From Epiperipatus broadwayi (Eukaryota > Onychophora > Udeonychophora > Euonychophora > Peripatidae), in contig JAQFVV010012396.1 of the NCBI GenBank assembly GCA_028023455.1, positions 9,586,085-9,650,084 of the forward strand: a stretch of DNA of 64,000 bases. The letters are read 5' to 3'. Each line of letters opens with the position of its first letter. Within the stretch, counting starts at the first letter, position 1. Shown piece by piece: positions 44,090 through 57,900 of the stretch. Under the pieces are notes generated by a model. The model saw nothing but the letters and a program-made list of their open reading frames with translations. It ran no database searches and was not told the DNA's origin. A program made the position numbers and the translations under genes.

Positions 44090-46990
44090 TTTGTGTAAAC
44101 ATAAAGAATGGGTAATCATGTGATGTTTGATGGTTTAATATTTATTTTATATGAATACTACATTTACTTAAGACATTGAGTATTAGTTATTAAATTTATT
44201 TATATTTTAATAATCCAAGTATCTTTATCATATATAATTATTATAATTGCTAGGATCTTATTGCAGTACTGTTGATTGTTATTGATATTGGGATTGTCTA
44301 GGTGTTGACTGGTTTCTAATGGTTATATATATATAAAATTCAAAACAGCCTAACACTATACCAGTAATAAATAGTATTAAATAGTATAAATAGTAGTAGT
44401 ATTGTATTGTTTTATGGTTTTGTATTATATATATAGTAATAAGAATACTGGGATTATCAAAGATATTATTACACACCTATGTATATACTTCATGAATAAA
44501 TTGCTAAAGATAAAAATTGCTTTATTAAAAAAAATGATTCAAATAAAATGAATCCAGATGCATGGAACTAAAGATGAACAGGTAGAAATCATACTTAATG
44601 CAGTCAGTACCTTGTATAAACATTCTGATTTGCAAAGCAATAAAAATAATGCAACATGAAATTATAAAAAAACTATTGGTTTTATAAGCTTTCACTCAGT
44701 ACTATAAATTGTGACTCCAAAAAAGCATCTAGATATTTTGTTGACAATGTTGATGTTGGAGTATGGATGTATAGGTATACAAAAAATGCCCAAGAATTGC
44801 CTTTCAAAAAGGTAATAAATATCTAATATTTTATCTGAATGTCAATGAACCATCCATATGTATGTAATATGTAATAGAAGTGACCATCCATTATAACTGA
44901 TGGAATTTCATTGAAAAAAATGTGATTAAAAAAAAAAAGTAATGCACCACTGAGGGATTGTCATTATCAATACAAAATTATCACTCATCTCTAAATGTAT
45001 CAAAATGCCATTTCTGTTATGAAAGCGCCATTCTATCTTCTAAGCTTGGTAATATATTGGTGTCAAAAGTAGAGGTCCCAAAGAAAACTAGTTGTTTAAA
45101 TCAATCTGTGTCAATTTTCATTCATATCTTATTTAGAATAAAAAATTGCTTAAGTCAACTGCCTACTGTCAGAGTATATCTTTACTAAATAACAATGTCT
45201 TTTTTCAATTATCATCAAACGTAGTCAATTACTCTTACATCCCTAATATATATAATCTACAGTTTGATTTACAAAATGTGATGAAGAGCCAAGTATCTTC
45301 TGATAATGCTGACAACAAAATCTCTAACATCTTCAGATTCTTTAAAATACTATGAGAATAGTGAAATACCTGATATATTGCTTCATATTGCATAAAATAT
45401 AAGACATTAGATGATTTCTTAAATTCTTATCTTCCCCTGAATCTTATATAGTTGATATGTACTTAATAGACCTCACTGGTGAATTCTATATCTGCCACTA
45501 TAAGTGTTCTCTTCTGGGTAAAGAAATTTCTATGTTGAGCAGAATGTATATTCAACATAAACTATACAAACTACAGTCAATTGTATTCATACCTTTAGAA
45601 ACTTTAAGTGGAAGACTAAATAAAATTTAGGATCCCAAAAGTTGAGGCCGTTGTTTGCATTTCATGTTCCTGTATTTAAATATAGTTGTATGTGTATATT
45701 CATACATTTTAATGGTCTCTCAATGTAGTGATAGCATATCAACTTCCTATATTAACAATCTGGATTGAAATCTGTGCCAGATTAAATTTTATTTTTCTAT
45801 ACTCTAAATAGCTTAATACTTTTCTTTCAAATAGCTGAATCATAACAACTCAGCTAACATATTCATTCAATATTATCAAGCAATGGTCATCTAATTATTC
45901 CTAATAAAAGAGTAAACTATGACTGAAAACTGCTCAGCCTTTACCATGCAACAATTGATATTCCTGATAAGCTGTTTTTTCACAATTCCCTCAATGAGAT
46001 ACTGTTGAAGAAGCATTTGCCTTGCAGTGGGCTATTTTAAAGGCTCTTTTACCTATATGTATATATAATTTTATTATTATATATATATAAATGAAAATAT
46101 GTGCGAATGTGTAAGTTTTTTCCTTTCACATACTATTTTTAAATTGATAAAAGTTATTGTGATAGCGTTTTTTAGAAAATATACAGTATATATATATTTT
46201 AAAAATATCTTATTGTTTAAAAATAAAACTGACAATATTTAATGAAAATAAATTATATGACAAAATATTTAACTTACTTTTTAATGAAATAAATTCATAT
46301 TTATAGTCATCATACATTTCCTATAATTAAAAAAATAATAATAATAAAAATCGCAGTTGCAAAAGTAATAATACAGTATTAACTGCTTTTTCAACACATA
46401 GTTAAAATATTCTATATTCTTATAATATACCTTTGTATTACTTGCATGTGCTATAAAAACAAAACAAACAACTAAAAAAAAAAAAAATGTTCAAATTACA
46501 GATTTTAAAATACAATATCTAACTTTTCAAATGATAAATTAAAAACCAAACAGATAATTGTGTCTTAAATATTCCGTTGGTTTAAAAAACATTTAAGAAA
46601 ATTTGTTTAGCGACTCGAGCAGAATTGCTTATCTTTAAAATGTTAAAACATTTTACTTTATTTAATAATTTTTATTAGTCATTTATTAGACTAGAGATAT
46701 TATTCATTGTACTTTATTTATATACATTTCCACACACATATATGTGGTTGATCTTTAAGCAAATTACAAAATATAAACGAACATTGCACTTAGTTTTTGT
46801 ATAAAAAGGGGGAGGAATACTGTTTTTTAATTTCGCATTAAATTTGATAAAAATATGACTTGAAATAATTTATCTGAACCAGATCTTATTGTCATTTTAA
46901 TGATATAAAAACTCACTAAATAATTCTTAAACCGAAATGCTAGAATAATTTGAGTTAGGAAGGTTCCAATGGCAATTACCCTCGACGATT
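44090..46990. other. AT-rich region without recognised genes
   Basis: Open frames at 44958-45355 lack family features. No RNA genes seen. Confidence 0.35.
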
Positions 46991-47001
46991 AAATATTGTT
47001 A

Positions 47002-47296
47002 TTAAACGTATATTAATAATCAGCATGAAGCTATTGTACATGCGCTTTGTAGATTTTAAACAATAAATGAATACTCCCACTTCAAACACAAGATAAGACT
47101 TTGGAAAAGATAGAATGAATCCATCTATCTTTTCGAACCCAAACGCTTATGTATGGGCAAATCTTCTGTTTGAAGTGGGAGTATTCATTTATTGTTTAAA
47201 ATCTACAAAGCGCATGTGCAATAGCTTAATGCTGATTATTAATATTACAGTTTATAAACATCGCTATATAAAATTAATAGTTTAAACGTATATTAA
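47002..47296. mobile_element. fold-back element flanked by an exact 15-bp direct repeat
   Basis: TTAAACGTATATTAA occurs exactly at 47002-47016 and 47282-47296, with different bases on both sides, so it looks like a 15-bp target-site duplication. Between them, left arm 47012-47095 and right arm 47161-47243 are near-perfect inverse copies (both contain GCGCTTTGTAGATTTTAAAC and GAATACTCCCACTTCAAAC). The loop holds a second small hairpin, AAAAGATAG...CTATCTTTT. To the right of the hairpin is a roughly 40-base unpaired tail (AATATTACAGTTTATAAACATC...). A decayed relative lies at 4860-5225. No coding capacity. Confidence 0.85.
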
Positions 47297-47299
47297 GAA

Positions 47300-49105
47300 T
47301 AAATAATAATAAAAAAAAAAAATTAAACATAATTAGTTGAAAGAACTTAAATTTTATCTAATTATAGAAATGCCTTCCCATCCACATTTGGCCATTTCAA
47401 AGGATAGTGACTTCTGCTTTCCATTGGGAGAATTTCATTCTGCACTAAACTAATTAAACGCAATAATTTATATATAACAAAATTGAGTTGGCTTAAAGTT
47501 GAGAAGACAGTAATTTTAATTTCCTAAAATAGAAAACAATATATTTACAAAGTTAAATTTTTCTACATATGCACATGTGATCAACATAATTTTCAAAGTG
47601 GTATTTCCCCCCCAACTGATGTAAATGCATACTTATTTCTAATTGAATCATTATTTAACATGACTTTTATTACTTGGAATAAATAATAATTGTGTAATTT
47701 ATACTAATAAAGGCCCACACACAAATCATTTAAACAGATGTTAAAAAATCTAATTACACAATGAAATTAACAAAATGTATAATAATATAAAAGATTTTGT
47801 TGTTGTTATTGATATTTAAATGTTTTTTATATATGTATAAATATATCATTTTTTATTAGAAGGTTTGTAATGATGGCATTTTGATTATAATTAGTAATTC
47901 ATAGATAAATAAATTTGGAAAAATATAAATAAAGTTGAATTTTTCTAAAAATATTTATTAATTTAACCAGATGATAAAAATAATTCAATATGTAAATACA
48001 ATTATTATCTATAGTGCAATAAAGACATTGCTTTATGAAATTTGTTTGTATATGTCGTTAATGCAGAATTCTAAATAGTCTAAAATTTATTATTAATATT
48101 ATGCATATTTCTATCAAGAGTTTGAATCCGTTGTGTAAAATAATTACAATGTTGTAATATAACCAAATTTTATTTTATTGTTCATATAATAAGTTGATTA
48201 ATGTGACTGATAAATAGCTGAAACCAATCAAATCTTACAAATTTTTAACATATTCCAATATAAAACTCTAAGAATAATAGTAATGAATGCATATTATAAT
48301 GTTGGACCTATCTGAATTTAAGAAAATCAGGTAGAGGGTGTCTGATTAGTTAGGAAAACAACTTTATTGTTTAATGTTTTAAGATTGACAATCAACTTAA
48401 AAGTAATGGTTGCATTATTTAAATGTAGAGAAAACCATTTCTCCTAGAAACAACTGAGATGAAAACTAATGCTAAGACTAACTAATGAACATTATAAAGA
48501 ATTGTGTCCAATAAATGCTAAATAATAATGAAACAAATCACTGCAGTGTGAATTCAACAAACATATAAAGAATTCATTGTCTATCAAATTTTTTTTATTA
48601 ACTTTACAAAGTAGCATTGTTATTATTATATTTTCTTAGTTTAATTATTACACTGCTTGGATCTTTTACAGCTGCAAATTATTTTAATATTTTGATAGAC
48701 TATATACTATTATGATACAAATTCTGTTTCCAGATAAAACTCTAAATATTGTTCCAATTTATACAACTCCATTCAAATATCGATATTAGTCACATGAGGC
48801 TAACAGTACATGTAATCTTCTCAATCACTCAATTTAAATGTTTATTAATTCTTTGTGGATCAAAAAAATTAACTTCACCTATATACGTTTAAAGTGTATT
48901 ATAAGTATTATATGTATAAGAAAAAATTAGGCTTTTATTTTATAAATTTAAAATAATTCAATTTTTTTTTATAGATACTGCTCAAATGTTATATGAATTC
49001 ATACACTTAGAATATAAGCAGCTCTTGATGAAAATGGATGCTCAACACCATACTATGTAATATATTTCCATAATTTTGTGCAATTTATTATATATATATA
49101 TAATT
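47300..49105. other. AT-rich spacer
   Basis: Nothing recognised. Confidence 0.35.
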
Positions 49106-49107
49106 AA

Positions 49108-49285
49108 AGGGGATTTGAACCCAGGCTTTCAAGCTCCCTACAGTCATCCACTCCATACAATATAACCTATATACATGACCACATACATGTGAAAAAAATT
49201 AATGACCTATTTCATGATGACCCAGCACTCATCAGTTGGTCTGGATCATCATCTCTCTTATATATTTATAATTAGTGCTCGGTTT
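49108..49285 (-). repeat. single copy of the SINE-like unit of the 8.6 kb hairpin
   Basis: Matches the left arm 8600-8782: CTTTCAAGCTCCCT, ACATGTGAAAAA, CACTCATCAGTTGGTC and ATCATCATCTC. On the minus strand the tRNA-like part is GGAGTGGATGAC...GCCTGGGTTCAAATCCCC, with a good B-box, followed by (TA)n. Confidence 0.7.
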
Positions 49286-49289
49286 TATA

Positions 49290-50560
49290 TTTTCTTGGTT
49301 GTCAAGGATTTATTCTCAAGCTAAGAACAACTAGATATCCATTTATTAATTAGTACTGTATAAGTATCTGAAGTAATTATGAATTAGTAAGAAAGAAAAA
49401 TACTAAATCTGATTCGAATCTGGAAAAAGTATTCAAATTTTATTTAACCCAGTTTGAACTCAGATCATAGGTATGGATGTAGATGTTTTTAGCTCCAAGT
49501 CTCTCTTCATATATATATAATTTTGAGAGTTCCTCAGTTCGACCAATCATAATAATCTTATTTATTTGTTAAAAGAAATTGTTAAATAACATACTACTTT
49601 AAATCTTTTAATATAGTAAAATGCAATAAGTAAAAACGATAAGATTAATATGTGTTAAAAAGTCAAACTATATATTTCTTAGAAAGGTTCCAGCATACAT
49701 GTATGTCATATATTAATTTGTATATTAAAACAAGTCTTTTTTTTTTTTTTTAGTAAAATAGCTTTTATTAAAAAGCTATTATTCATTTTCATTTGATTTA
49801 TATCAATAAAGTTCAATATGAAAAAATTTACACTTTTTATTAATCTTTTAAATATTAAGAGTGCCAACTATACAAAATACACAACAAAAGTAGGCTATTT
49901 TAATTCTTATCAAACATTCACATTCATACATAAAATTCAGATGTTGCATAAAAGACTAGATTACTCAAGATTTGATTTATAGTAAATAATTAGAATATAT
50001 GGCAACTTAATTTTGAAACTTTAACTTATTAAAAAAAAAAAAATCTGACATTTCTCAAGTATTAATTGTAGTAGTGTATTTTAATATCAAAAATGCCTTT
50101 TTTATTTTGCTTGAAAATCATATAATCATCCAAAGTATTTTTTAAATAATTTTGGAATGTTATTAAAAAAATTTTAAAGGAAAGATTTAACTTCCAATAA
50201 AAAGTACAAATCACTTTACTTGAAAGATATATCAAACTTCACTTAGAGTGAAAATTTTAGTTCTACATTTACCCATAATTTTGATGATCTTTAATCTATT
50301 TATAATCTGATTCTTTTCCATTACTCATTATAATTATAAAACATTTCAATCATTTATATATGTAAATAGATAATTTACTAGAATAAATTGTTGAACTAAT
50401 TTTGATTAAACAAAGCATATCTTTTCTACTTGATATATGAAATCATTAATTAATATTAATTTTGATGAACATCTTATGTATTCAATGAATCTAGACTAGT
50501 GAATAATTAATAAAAACTATTAACATCTTATGCTTTCACATTAATGAATCTGAATGAGAA
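49290..50560. other. AT-rich spacer
   Basis: TTTTGAGAGTTCCTCAGTT at about 49523 resembles 5729-5747, a possible old repeat end. Nothing else recognised. Confidence 0.35.
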
Positions 50561-50564
50561 TCTG

Positions 50565-50705
50565 TAATAATATTTAGTTGTTTTTTTTTTCATATGTCAG
50601 AGCATCAGCCAGGAAGTGAACAGCAATAACTGTCTGCAAGCAAATGCTTGCAAGGCAGCTGCGCTGACCTCTCAGCAACCAACGCTTGACTAATAAGATT
50701 TAGTT
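50565..50705 (-). mobile_element. tRNA-derived SINE with 15-bp target-site duplication (one mismatch)
   Basis: Minus-strand insert 50690-50580: GTCAAGCGTTGGTTGCTGAGAGG (A-box TTGCTGAGAGG), CTTGCAAGC region, a decayed B-box region, GGCTGATGCTCTGACATATG and a poly-A tail. Flanks are TAATAATATTTAGTT (50565-50579) and TAATAAGATTTAGTT (50691-50705). Same family as 59348-59473. The tRNA-like fold is too decayed for a working tRNA gene. Confidence 0.85.
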
Positions 50706-50709
50706 ATAA

Positions 50710-53070
50710 AAATAATATCTACAAATTGTCAATTTAGCTTAAAATATGTACATGTGCAAACTGTTCACAATTGAATAATAATTTATGATCAAAATACTTG
50801 ATCCAATAAATGTATGGTTTCATTTGAAACATTAATTATTTTTTTACAGACTTTACTTTCCCAAAAATAGCAGCACATAAAATCTATAAAACAACCAATA
50901 ATCAGATAGTCTCTAGAAGAAACTGCAAATAAAGAAAAAGGGAGCAGATATATAATTAATCTAATTATGTATTGACCTGTATTTAAACTACAATCATAAA
51001 TAAATGCAATGTAAGGATGTACTAATATACCATATTATTTCATGATAGAATTCTAATATGATATCTATTTGTTCACTTTTAAGTAATTGTATAGATTAAA
51101 AAAAAAAAGAATAAGTTAAACATTAGAATTACCATATTACTTTCATAAAATATTTGCAGATGTTATAAATCCAACTAGAAAATCATTGTAAATAACTGAT
51201 CATGTTAGATGAATCATCAAATAAGCAAGACAAGAACTTCATATTTAGATTATAGTTTTGATCATTAATAATTGCATTTCTTAAATAAAATCACCAATAA
51301 TCAAAAAAGTAAGCAAATAATACATTTTGTTAAAAAATAAATAAATTTATGTATAATACATTTAAAGTTTATTTAAATGAATAAAGTGTATCAAATCACA
51401 CCATTTCCACCTTCTTATAAATTTAACAATACTATTTTTTACACCAAAACTTTACTCTTACAGTTTCAACCGTCCTGCAGTCATTATCAGAGATCATAAG
51501 AAAATGGAAATGGTATGATATGCCAATATAGAAATCAAATACACAAGGAAAGGAAGAAGAAAATTGTATTACTTCCATAAAATCTATCATACTATCAACA
51601 CAATGTTTCCCCTCATTTCTTAAAATCATTTTATATCTTCAACTTAAGCATTTTTTTGAAAAGTTATTCAGTGTTTATGCATTTAAAATATGATTGATTT
51701 TGTAAACAGTGAAACATTATTATATTATTAATGCCTTTACCTATCATCAGTTAACATATAAATTAACTAACTATATACAATATGTCTACTCTCTAAGTAA
51801 TACATAATTATCAAAAAATATATAAATAAAAGATCTCACAAGGATTTCTTACCTTATTTATTTATACTAAATATTCATTATTTGTATTAAATGTAGGGTC
51901 TTTATTCCTTCCACATTTTTTGTTACTATAAATTACCATTTATGATTAATAAGCCACAGAAGTATTAACTATGCATTTCAAATATAAAATATAAATAATT
52001 AATGATAAAAAAGTAAGGTAATAAACTATGATAATGGAAGGACAAAGACATTTACCAGTTTAAAAAAACAAACAAAATATCTTGAAAATAATATTTAACA
52101 AAATAGTAGTTATGAGATTTTGAAAAGAGCACATGAGAAACAAAGTATTAGGAGAACCCTGATCTTTGTTGCAGAAATAAATAGATAAGAAAACATATAT
52201 AAGACTTTGGTAATAGCATAATATACAAAGACAAGGTAATGAATGTTATTTTAAAAAATAGAAAATAAATTATTGATAAGTGAAACTGACTTTTTCAAAA
52301 GTAAAAAAAAAAGCTACAATAAATAAAGTGAGAATAAAATAATATGAGGAAAAATTCAGAAGAAAGATATAATATATGATATACAAGTGGCAATTTGTAT
52401 GATTTAGATATGTCAAGAAAATAAAAGGCTTCCATACAAAGCAATAAAGCAGACAGCATCTAAAAAAAAATTAGTTATATGTAGCTGACAGATGATGTCA
52501 ATAAGACTTTGAAGAACAGGCATATAAGATCCGAGAATTATAAAAACTGAAGTAAGTGATGACTATAAGACATTCATAAAAATTCCACAAAATCATATGT
52601 AGATAACAAACTAAAATTATTATCAAACTGTCATATCTTGATACCTTTTACAGAATTATTCCCTAAATATAAATAAATCTCACTTGTCCATCTTATTATT
52701 TAGATGCTAATACTTTTTGATTGGATCTTCATTACAATTTCATGCACTGAAAATCTACTGCACGATGAGCTGTTTTCAAGTTTTATGCCGTTAGTTTTGA
52801 TAGGCTCTTCCAAAGAAATATTGTTAATGTTTATCATATCTTTATTATCAAATATTTTAATTTTATCATATTTTAATAATAAATAATTTTTAACACATAT
52901 TTCTTTTATTAAACTATTTATATATGCTTTCTTGTAATTTTTGATACAAAAATCTACATATATTGCTGAAAATTATTTGAGTTTAATAATATCATTTGTA
53001 CCTAACATTTTTTGAAAGATATTTTGATGTACTGTACTTTTCTATTATCTACTTTGTAGTTGTCTAGAAA
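50710..53070. other. AT-rich spacer
   Basis: Open frames near 51432-51629 and 52704-52886 show no domain. Nothing recognised. Confidence 0.35.
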
Positions 53071-53075
53071 CTTTC

Positions 53076-53507
53076 CTATCTAAATGTTATTAAAACAGGC
53101 AAAACTCTCCATACAGTAGTGCCACTTAGTGCAAGCCAGAGTAATCAATGGATGCCAGAAGGCTTGTGCATAAAATCCCTATCTAATACCTACTCATCCA
53201 ATATCCCCAGACTAGTTTCTAGCTTGTGGCTTTCATCAGTGAGAAGCCTCGGATCTGAGAGCACTGTATCTAGATCTTCTACTCATCCAATATCCCCAGA
53301 TTAGTTTCTAGCATGTGGTTTTCATCAGTCAGGAGCCTTGGATCTGAGAGCACTGCACCTAGATCTTAGGATCCTAAGATGCACTAGATAGGGATTTTAT
53401 GCACAAGCCTTCTGGCATCCATTGATTACTATTGCTTGCACTGAGTGGCACTACTATATGGAGAGTTTTGCCTGTTTTAATAACAACTGATGCTATCTAA
53501 ATGTTAT
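53076..53507. mobile_element. fold-back element flanked by an exact 15-bp direct repeat
   Basis: CTATCTAAATGTTAT is found exactly at 53076-53090 and 53493-53507, with differing bases beyond. The insert 53091-53492 begins TAAAACAGGCAAAACTCTCC; about 100 bases of left arm (through GCCACTTAGTGC, AATCAATGGATGCCAGAAGG, TGCATAAAATCCCTATCTA) are repeated inverted at about 53385-53484. A short unpaired right-hand end (ACAACTGATG) precedes the duplication. The centre is a tandem pair of a 90-bp core. Related copies: 43817-44079 and 30305-30515. No coding capacity. Confidence 0.88.
53189..53368 (+). repeat. two tandem 90-bp core units inside the fold-back element
   Basis: Each unit starts CTACTCATCCAATATCCCCAG and ends CTAGATCTT. 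The two differ at roughly a tenth of positions. The 43.9 kb relative has one unit. Confidence 0.85.
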
Positions 53508-54389
53508 AATAAATAACTGATATTTCAAGATAAGTCTACTTCATCTTTCTAACACTTGGTGAAAGAAAATAAATATGAACATATTAAAATAAATTTAAAT
53601 TGGTAAATTTAAAAAAAAAAGGATACAAATTAATATATTTTTATTTGATGCAAGAAAAATTACATCAAGAGAAATCAAAAAGATATGAAATAATTTTACT
53701 TTGATGCAATGATTTAAAAAACAAGCTGTATAGGTACACTAAGTAATAAATTAAAATTTAATTTCTTTGGTTAATAATCTTTTTTATATATACAAATGGA
53801 ATATTTGGATTTAATTGGTATTTGTACCACAATTTCAATCATAACTAATAGTAAATAAGAATAATAAGCACAAAATCTTAAAATATTACTATACTTTTAA
53901 CAAGAACAATATAAATATTATAATACAAATTGCAATCTTTTATCACAGCACAATATCTACACAAATTATATCCTTTATATGGATATTAGAACTTCATACA
54001 GATTATAAAAAGTTATAGATTTTAGAATAATAGTGAAAAATTTATGAAAAGTGGACATTACTATGTAATGGTCAGACTCAGCATGTTTCATTGATTTACT
54101 TTTTTTTTAAAAAATTTATATAATTTATATGAGTGCCACCTGACTTTAGATATCAGGTAATAGATTGGCACAAATATTTTAAACAATCTTTTATTTAAGA
54201 GGATAATGATGATCACTTCACAGCCCCTATTTGTAATATTTGGCTAGATCATGAACACAAGTTATTCCTGGTGAATGACTAGTAGACCATACAATAGTAT
54301 ATTTAAAGAAGCAAATACATTATAACAATAATTTTTTGATTACAAAATATAATTGTCAATTGGCATATAACTTACTTTTCTTTTAACAA

Positions 54390-54995
54390 AGCTATTTCTC
54401 CAATCGCTTATATATTATTGTGATAGAACAAAATGGAATCTGTTCTCATCATGATCAAGTTAATGCAATAGAAAACTTCCCAACCCCTACATCTAGAACC
54501 AATTGTAATCTTTTTTAGGATTATACAATTTTTACTAAAAAATTTATAACAGTTCTTCTCAAGATACCAAATCTTTTCCACAAATTACTTAGTAAAGATT
54601 GTCATTGGGACTAGTCTAGTATATGTGGACAAGAATTTAACTGTATCAAAACAAAGTTCCTAAATCAGGTTATATTGGCATATCCTGATTGTTCCCAGTC
54701 TTTTACATCCAAACTGATAGTAGTGAGTCTGTTTTAGATATGGTTTCAAATTGATGATATTCACAGCATCAAGTTTTATATTTTATTAGCCATGCATTCA
54801 AATGAGCCGAGCTTAATTATTCAGTAAATGAGAAAAGCTTTTACAATAGATTGGGCATTTCAAAATTTAAGCATTTTCTACTAAATTCTGAAGTGATCAC
54901 TATTACTGATCACAAATGTTTGGAGGTTTTGTACCTATACTTACCAAAAACTTCAGTAAAATTTTTTTGAGAGATGAAATGAACTTGTTATACTT
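54390..54995 (+). mobile_element. Ty3/gypsy-type LTR retrotransposon relic (RT end and RNase H)
   Basis: Ordered fragments, over several frames, of a gypsy pol: DQVNAIENFPTPTS at 54453 (compare DKV.AI.NFP.P), FLGLYNFY at about 54516 (compare FLGL.NYYR.FI), QVILAYPDCSQSF at about 54664 (compare PVLAYPD), EPSLIIQ...AFTIDWAFQ at about 54806-54860 (compare E.NY..EKE.LAI.WA) and ITDHKCLEVL at about 54904 (compare TDHKPL). Stops between them. No integrase or LTR recognised beyond it. Confidence 0.65.
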
Positions 54996-54999
54996 CCTT

Positions 55000-57900
55000 A
55001 CTAATGGTAATCTTTTTTTAAGATTAAGATGTATCTAATATCAGCTGTTGCATTTTAATATTTTTCAGAATTACATAACTTGAATCTAAATCTTGACTCT
55101 TTGAAGCATTAATCTACAAATCCAAAATGACTTCAGCAATTTTAGATGAAATCAAAAATTTGTTAAAGAAAATGGCTGCTTGGAACATATATTTATAGAA
55201 ACATGTCTTTCAATGTGCTGTTGATTGTTCACAATAGATTTTTTTCTCTCTATCTATCTATCTATCTAAATAACTATGTATTCTAAATTGATTTTGCTGT
55301 TTTGTTTTAAATAAGTGAGATATCTATATAAAACGCTTATTGGCTAAAAAATCACTTACATATATAATTTTATCTTTAAAAATTTCACAATATATAAAAT
55401 AATGAAAGTTAGATCTGTTTTAAATATATAATTTTTTAAACAATTTAATTTAACAATATGTGACATTAATTAAGTGTGCATGAATAATTATAGCTTAAAT
55501 AATAAATGACTAAAGGGCAAAAATTTCTAATTCAAAACCCTTATTTTTAATTATTTACTTTTCAAATGGTGTTGAAGTGAAAAATTAAAATGATCTAGAA
55601 TTAAAGAAGGTGTGAGGAAAAAAAAGGTTATAATTATTTTTATACATATAAAAAATGGTTATTAAATCTTTAAGAAAAAATACCACTTAAAGGTAAAAAT
55701 AATTGGAAATGTTTGTTATGTATGTTATCAGCTTAAGGCAGATTGAAATTAGTAATCAACAGGGTATTCTGATTGAACAACAGCAAGTAATCACTACTGA
55801 TAGTAATTTGCCATTATATTACACACCCATAACAATTTATCAGTTGAGAATTTTATTAATATAGTTGAAGTCAACAAAAATGTGGGTTTTGTTGTACTTC
55901 CATCTGATAAAGCCAGAAAAGTTTGAAAGTTATCTTCTATTACATAAGATATTCTTCCCATTTCTATGATAGCAAATTTATATATTTCAAATTTTTTGTT
56001 TGAGATATCTAATTTTTTTTTGTATCTTTTATTTTACATTGCTAAATGGTTCCCCACTTTCAATTTTTAAAAAGAACGAATAACAAATTTGGCTTAACAT
56101 TCATGATATTAGTAAGAATTCCTAAGGATGATTATTAGTGCGGCCTAATAATAAAATGGTATCTTTCTTATATAGACAAATCACTAGAAGAAATTTCTGT
56201 ACTTTGTATTATTGACTAATTTCATCATAGAATAAGATGCATAGAAATGAGAGATCACTGTAGATTATAAAAACTAAATATGTTAAATAGAGCCTTTCAC
56301 TCTTGTCATCAGTGACTCAATATATTGCACCAATAGTAAAAAGGCTATAGAAGAGCTTTGCAGAATGATCTTAGCAAACATAAGAGATTGGGATAGGTTT
56401 ATTTCCTTAATACAATCATGCAGTTATATAAAAGTTTTTTATTACAAGGATATGGAATAGCATAACTGAAATAGAAATAGTTATGAGGATAGAAAATATT
56501 AAATGTGATCTAAAATCAATCTAAATTACTCTAACCATGGTCTTAAATTATTTCATATATAAGATGGCATGCACTACTTTACATCATGAATAAACAAAAG
56601 ATATCTTTAGACAAAATAGGTCATTCAGTTTTTAAAGAAATACTTTCTGTAAAGATATTATGATTTACATTTTCATATGTTATTAGCTTGATTTTCTAAC
56701 TTTGAAATGATAAATTGGTTTTTATTGACATAGAACAATTATGGCAAATATTTTACATCTTCAATGGCTTCAATCAGTATGTTATACTACTAGAAATTTT
56801 ATATGCCTTAATTTGATATAATTTTATGGATTAAACAGATGCCATCTCAACATTTTTCTAGAGGTATCTATTTTGCAAAGATCAAATTAGTTTAAAATTT
56901 TCTTGCATAGTGTAAATTTTATGCCAAGTTTTTTTAGGGTTTAATGTATCTTAAACTGCTGGTAGACTAAACACAAGTAATTTTATTTCTCCAGTTTTTT
57001 GGGATCTATGATTTTTCTTTCTATATTTTTTATACACCTATTATAATAATTATTGTAAATATTATAATAGTTATTGTCAATAATGATAATAATAAAAAAA
57101 TCCAATTTATTTCATTGTAATAACTGATCATTCTTTTCCTAAAAAAAAAAAAAAGCAACCATATTAAAATCTATCTTTTTTTTACTTTTTTACACAAATA
57201 TTATAATATTTATTGTAAATAATGTTTATAATAAATAAAATCAAATTAATTTCACTAGAACTGATTGTTTCTTTCTTACAAAAAAGCAACTATCTGCTCT
57301 CAGAATTCCATTTTTGCATCTATGGTTTTTTTAATACTTTTTTATACAAATATTAGAAATATTTTTAATTACTTACATTATTTTAGTTAGAATTATGAAT
57401 ATTTTAAACAATATAATGTTAAAATAATTTATTTTTTGTATAAATTATAAACTGAAAATTCTATATATGGATATTTAAAAAATATCAAATTTGGAATCTT
57501 AATTATATCTTTTCTTATGAGCCGTATGAAATACCATTTTGGAGCATTGCATTATAAAATTATATTGGAGATTAAGTGTGCATACCAAAAATTTACAAAT
57601 AATATTCATAAAATGACTGATATATATATGTTTTTAAAGGGGAAGAAAATTAATAGAAAATTAATTGTAACAGAATTTTATTGAGATAATTTTAAAAATT
57701 AGTATAGAATCTTACAAAAATGAACTGTCAAAAACAAATTTTTTAATGAGATTTTTACTACTGTTCATTAGATGTTAAATGTTTTATACCAGGATCAGAT
57801 TTTGTCACTTTTAATAATATACATGTCAAACTAGATTTACCAGTCATTCTACTTCTTTATTCACATCCATGAGGAGGAAAATAATGATAATACAACTGTC

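Noticed and set aside
43790-44090. 15-bp target duplication for the 43.9 kb fold-back copy
   Set aside because: GTAAAAATTTAATTT and GTAAACATAAAGAAT agree at too few positions to count.
53119-53304. 61-codon plus-strand frame
   Set aside because: Lies within a fold-back repeat with no conserved peptide between copies.
53189-53368. CRISPR-like or satellite array
   Set aside because: Only two units with no spacers, confined to one mobile element.
55860-55925. Another PLE RT start (VVLPSDKA-like text)
   Set aside because: Too short, and no further PLE blocks follow in order.
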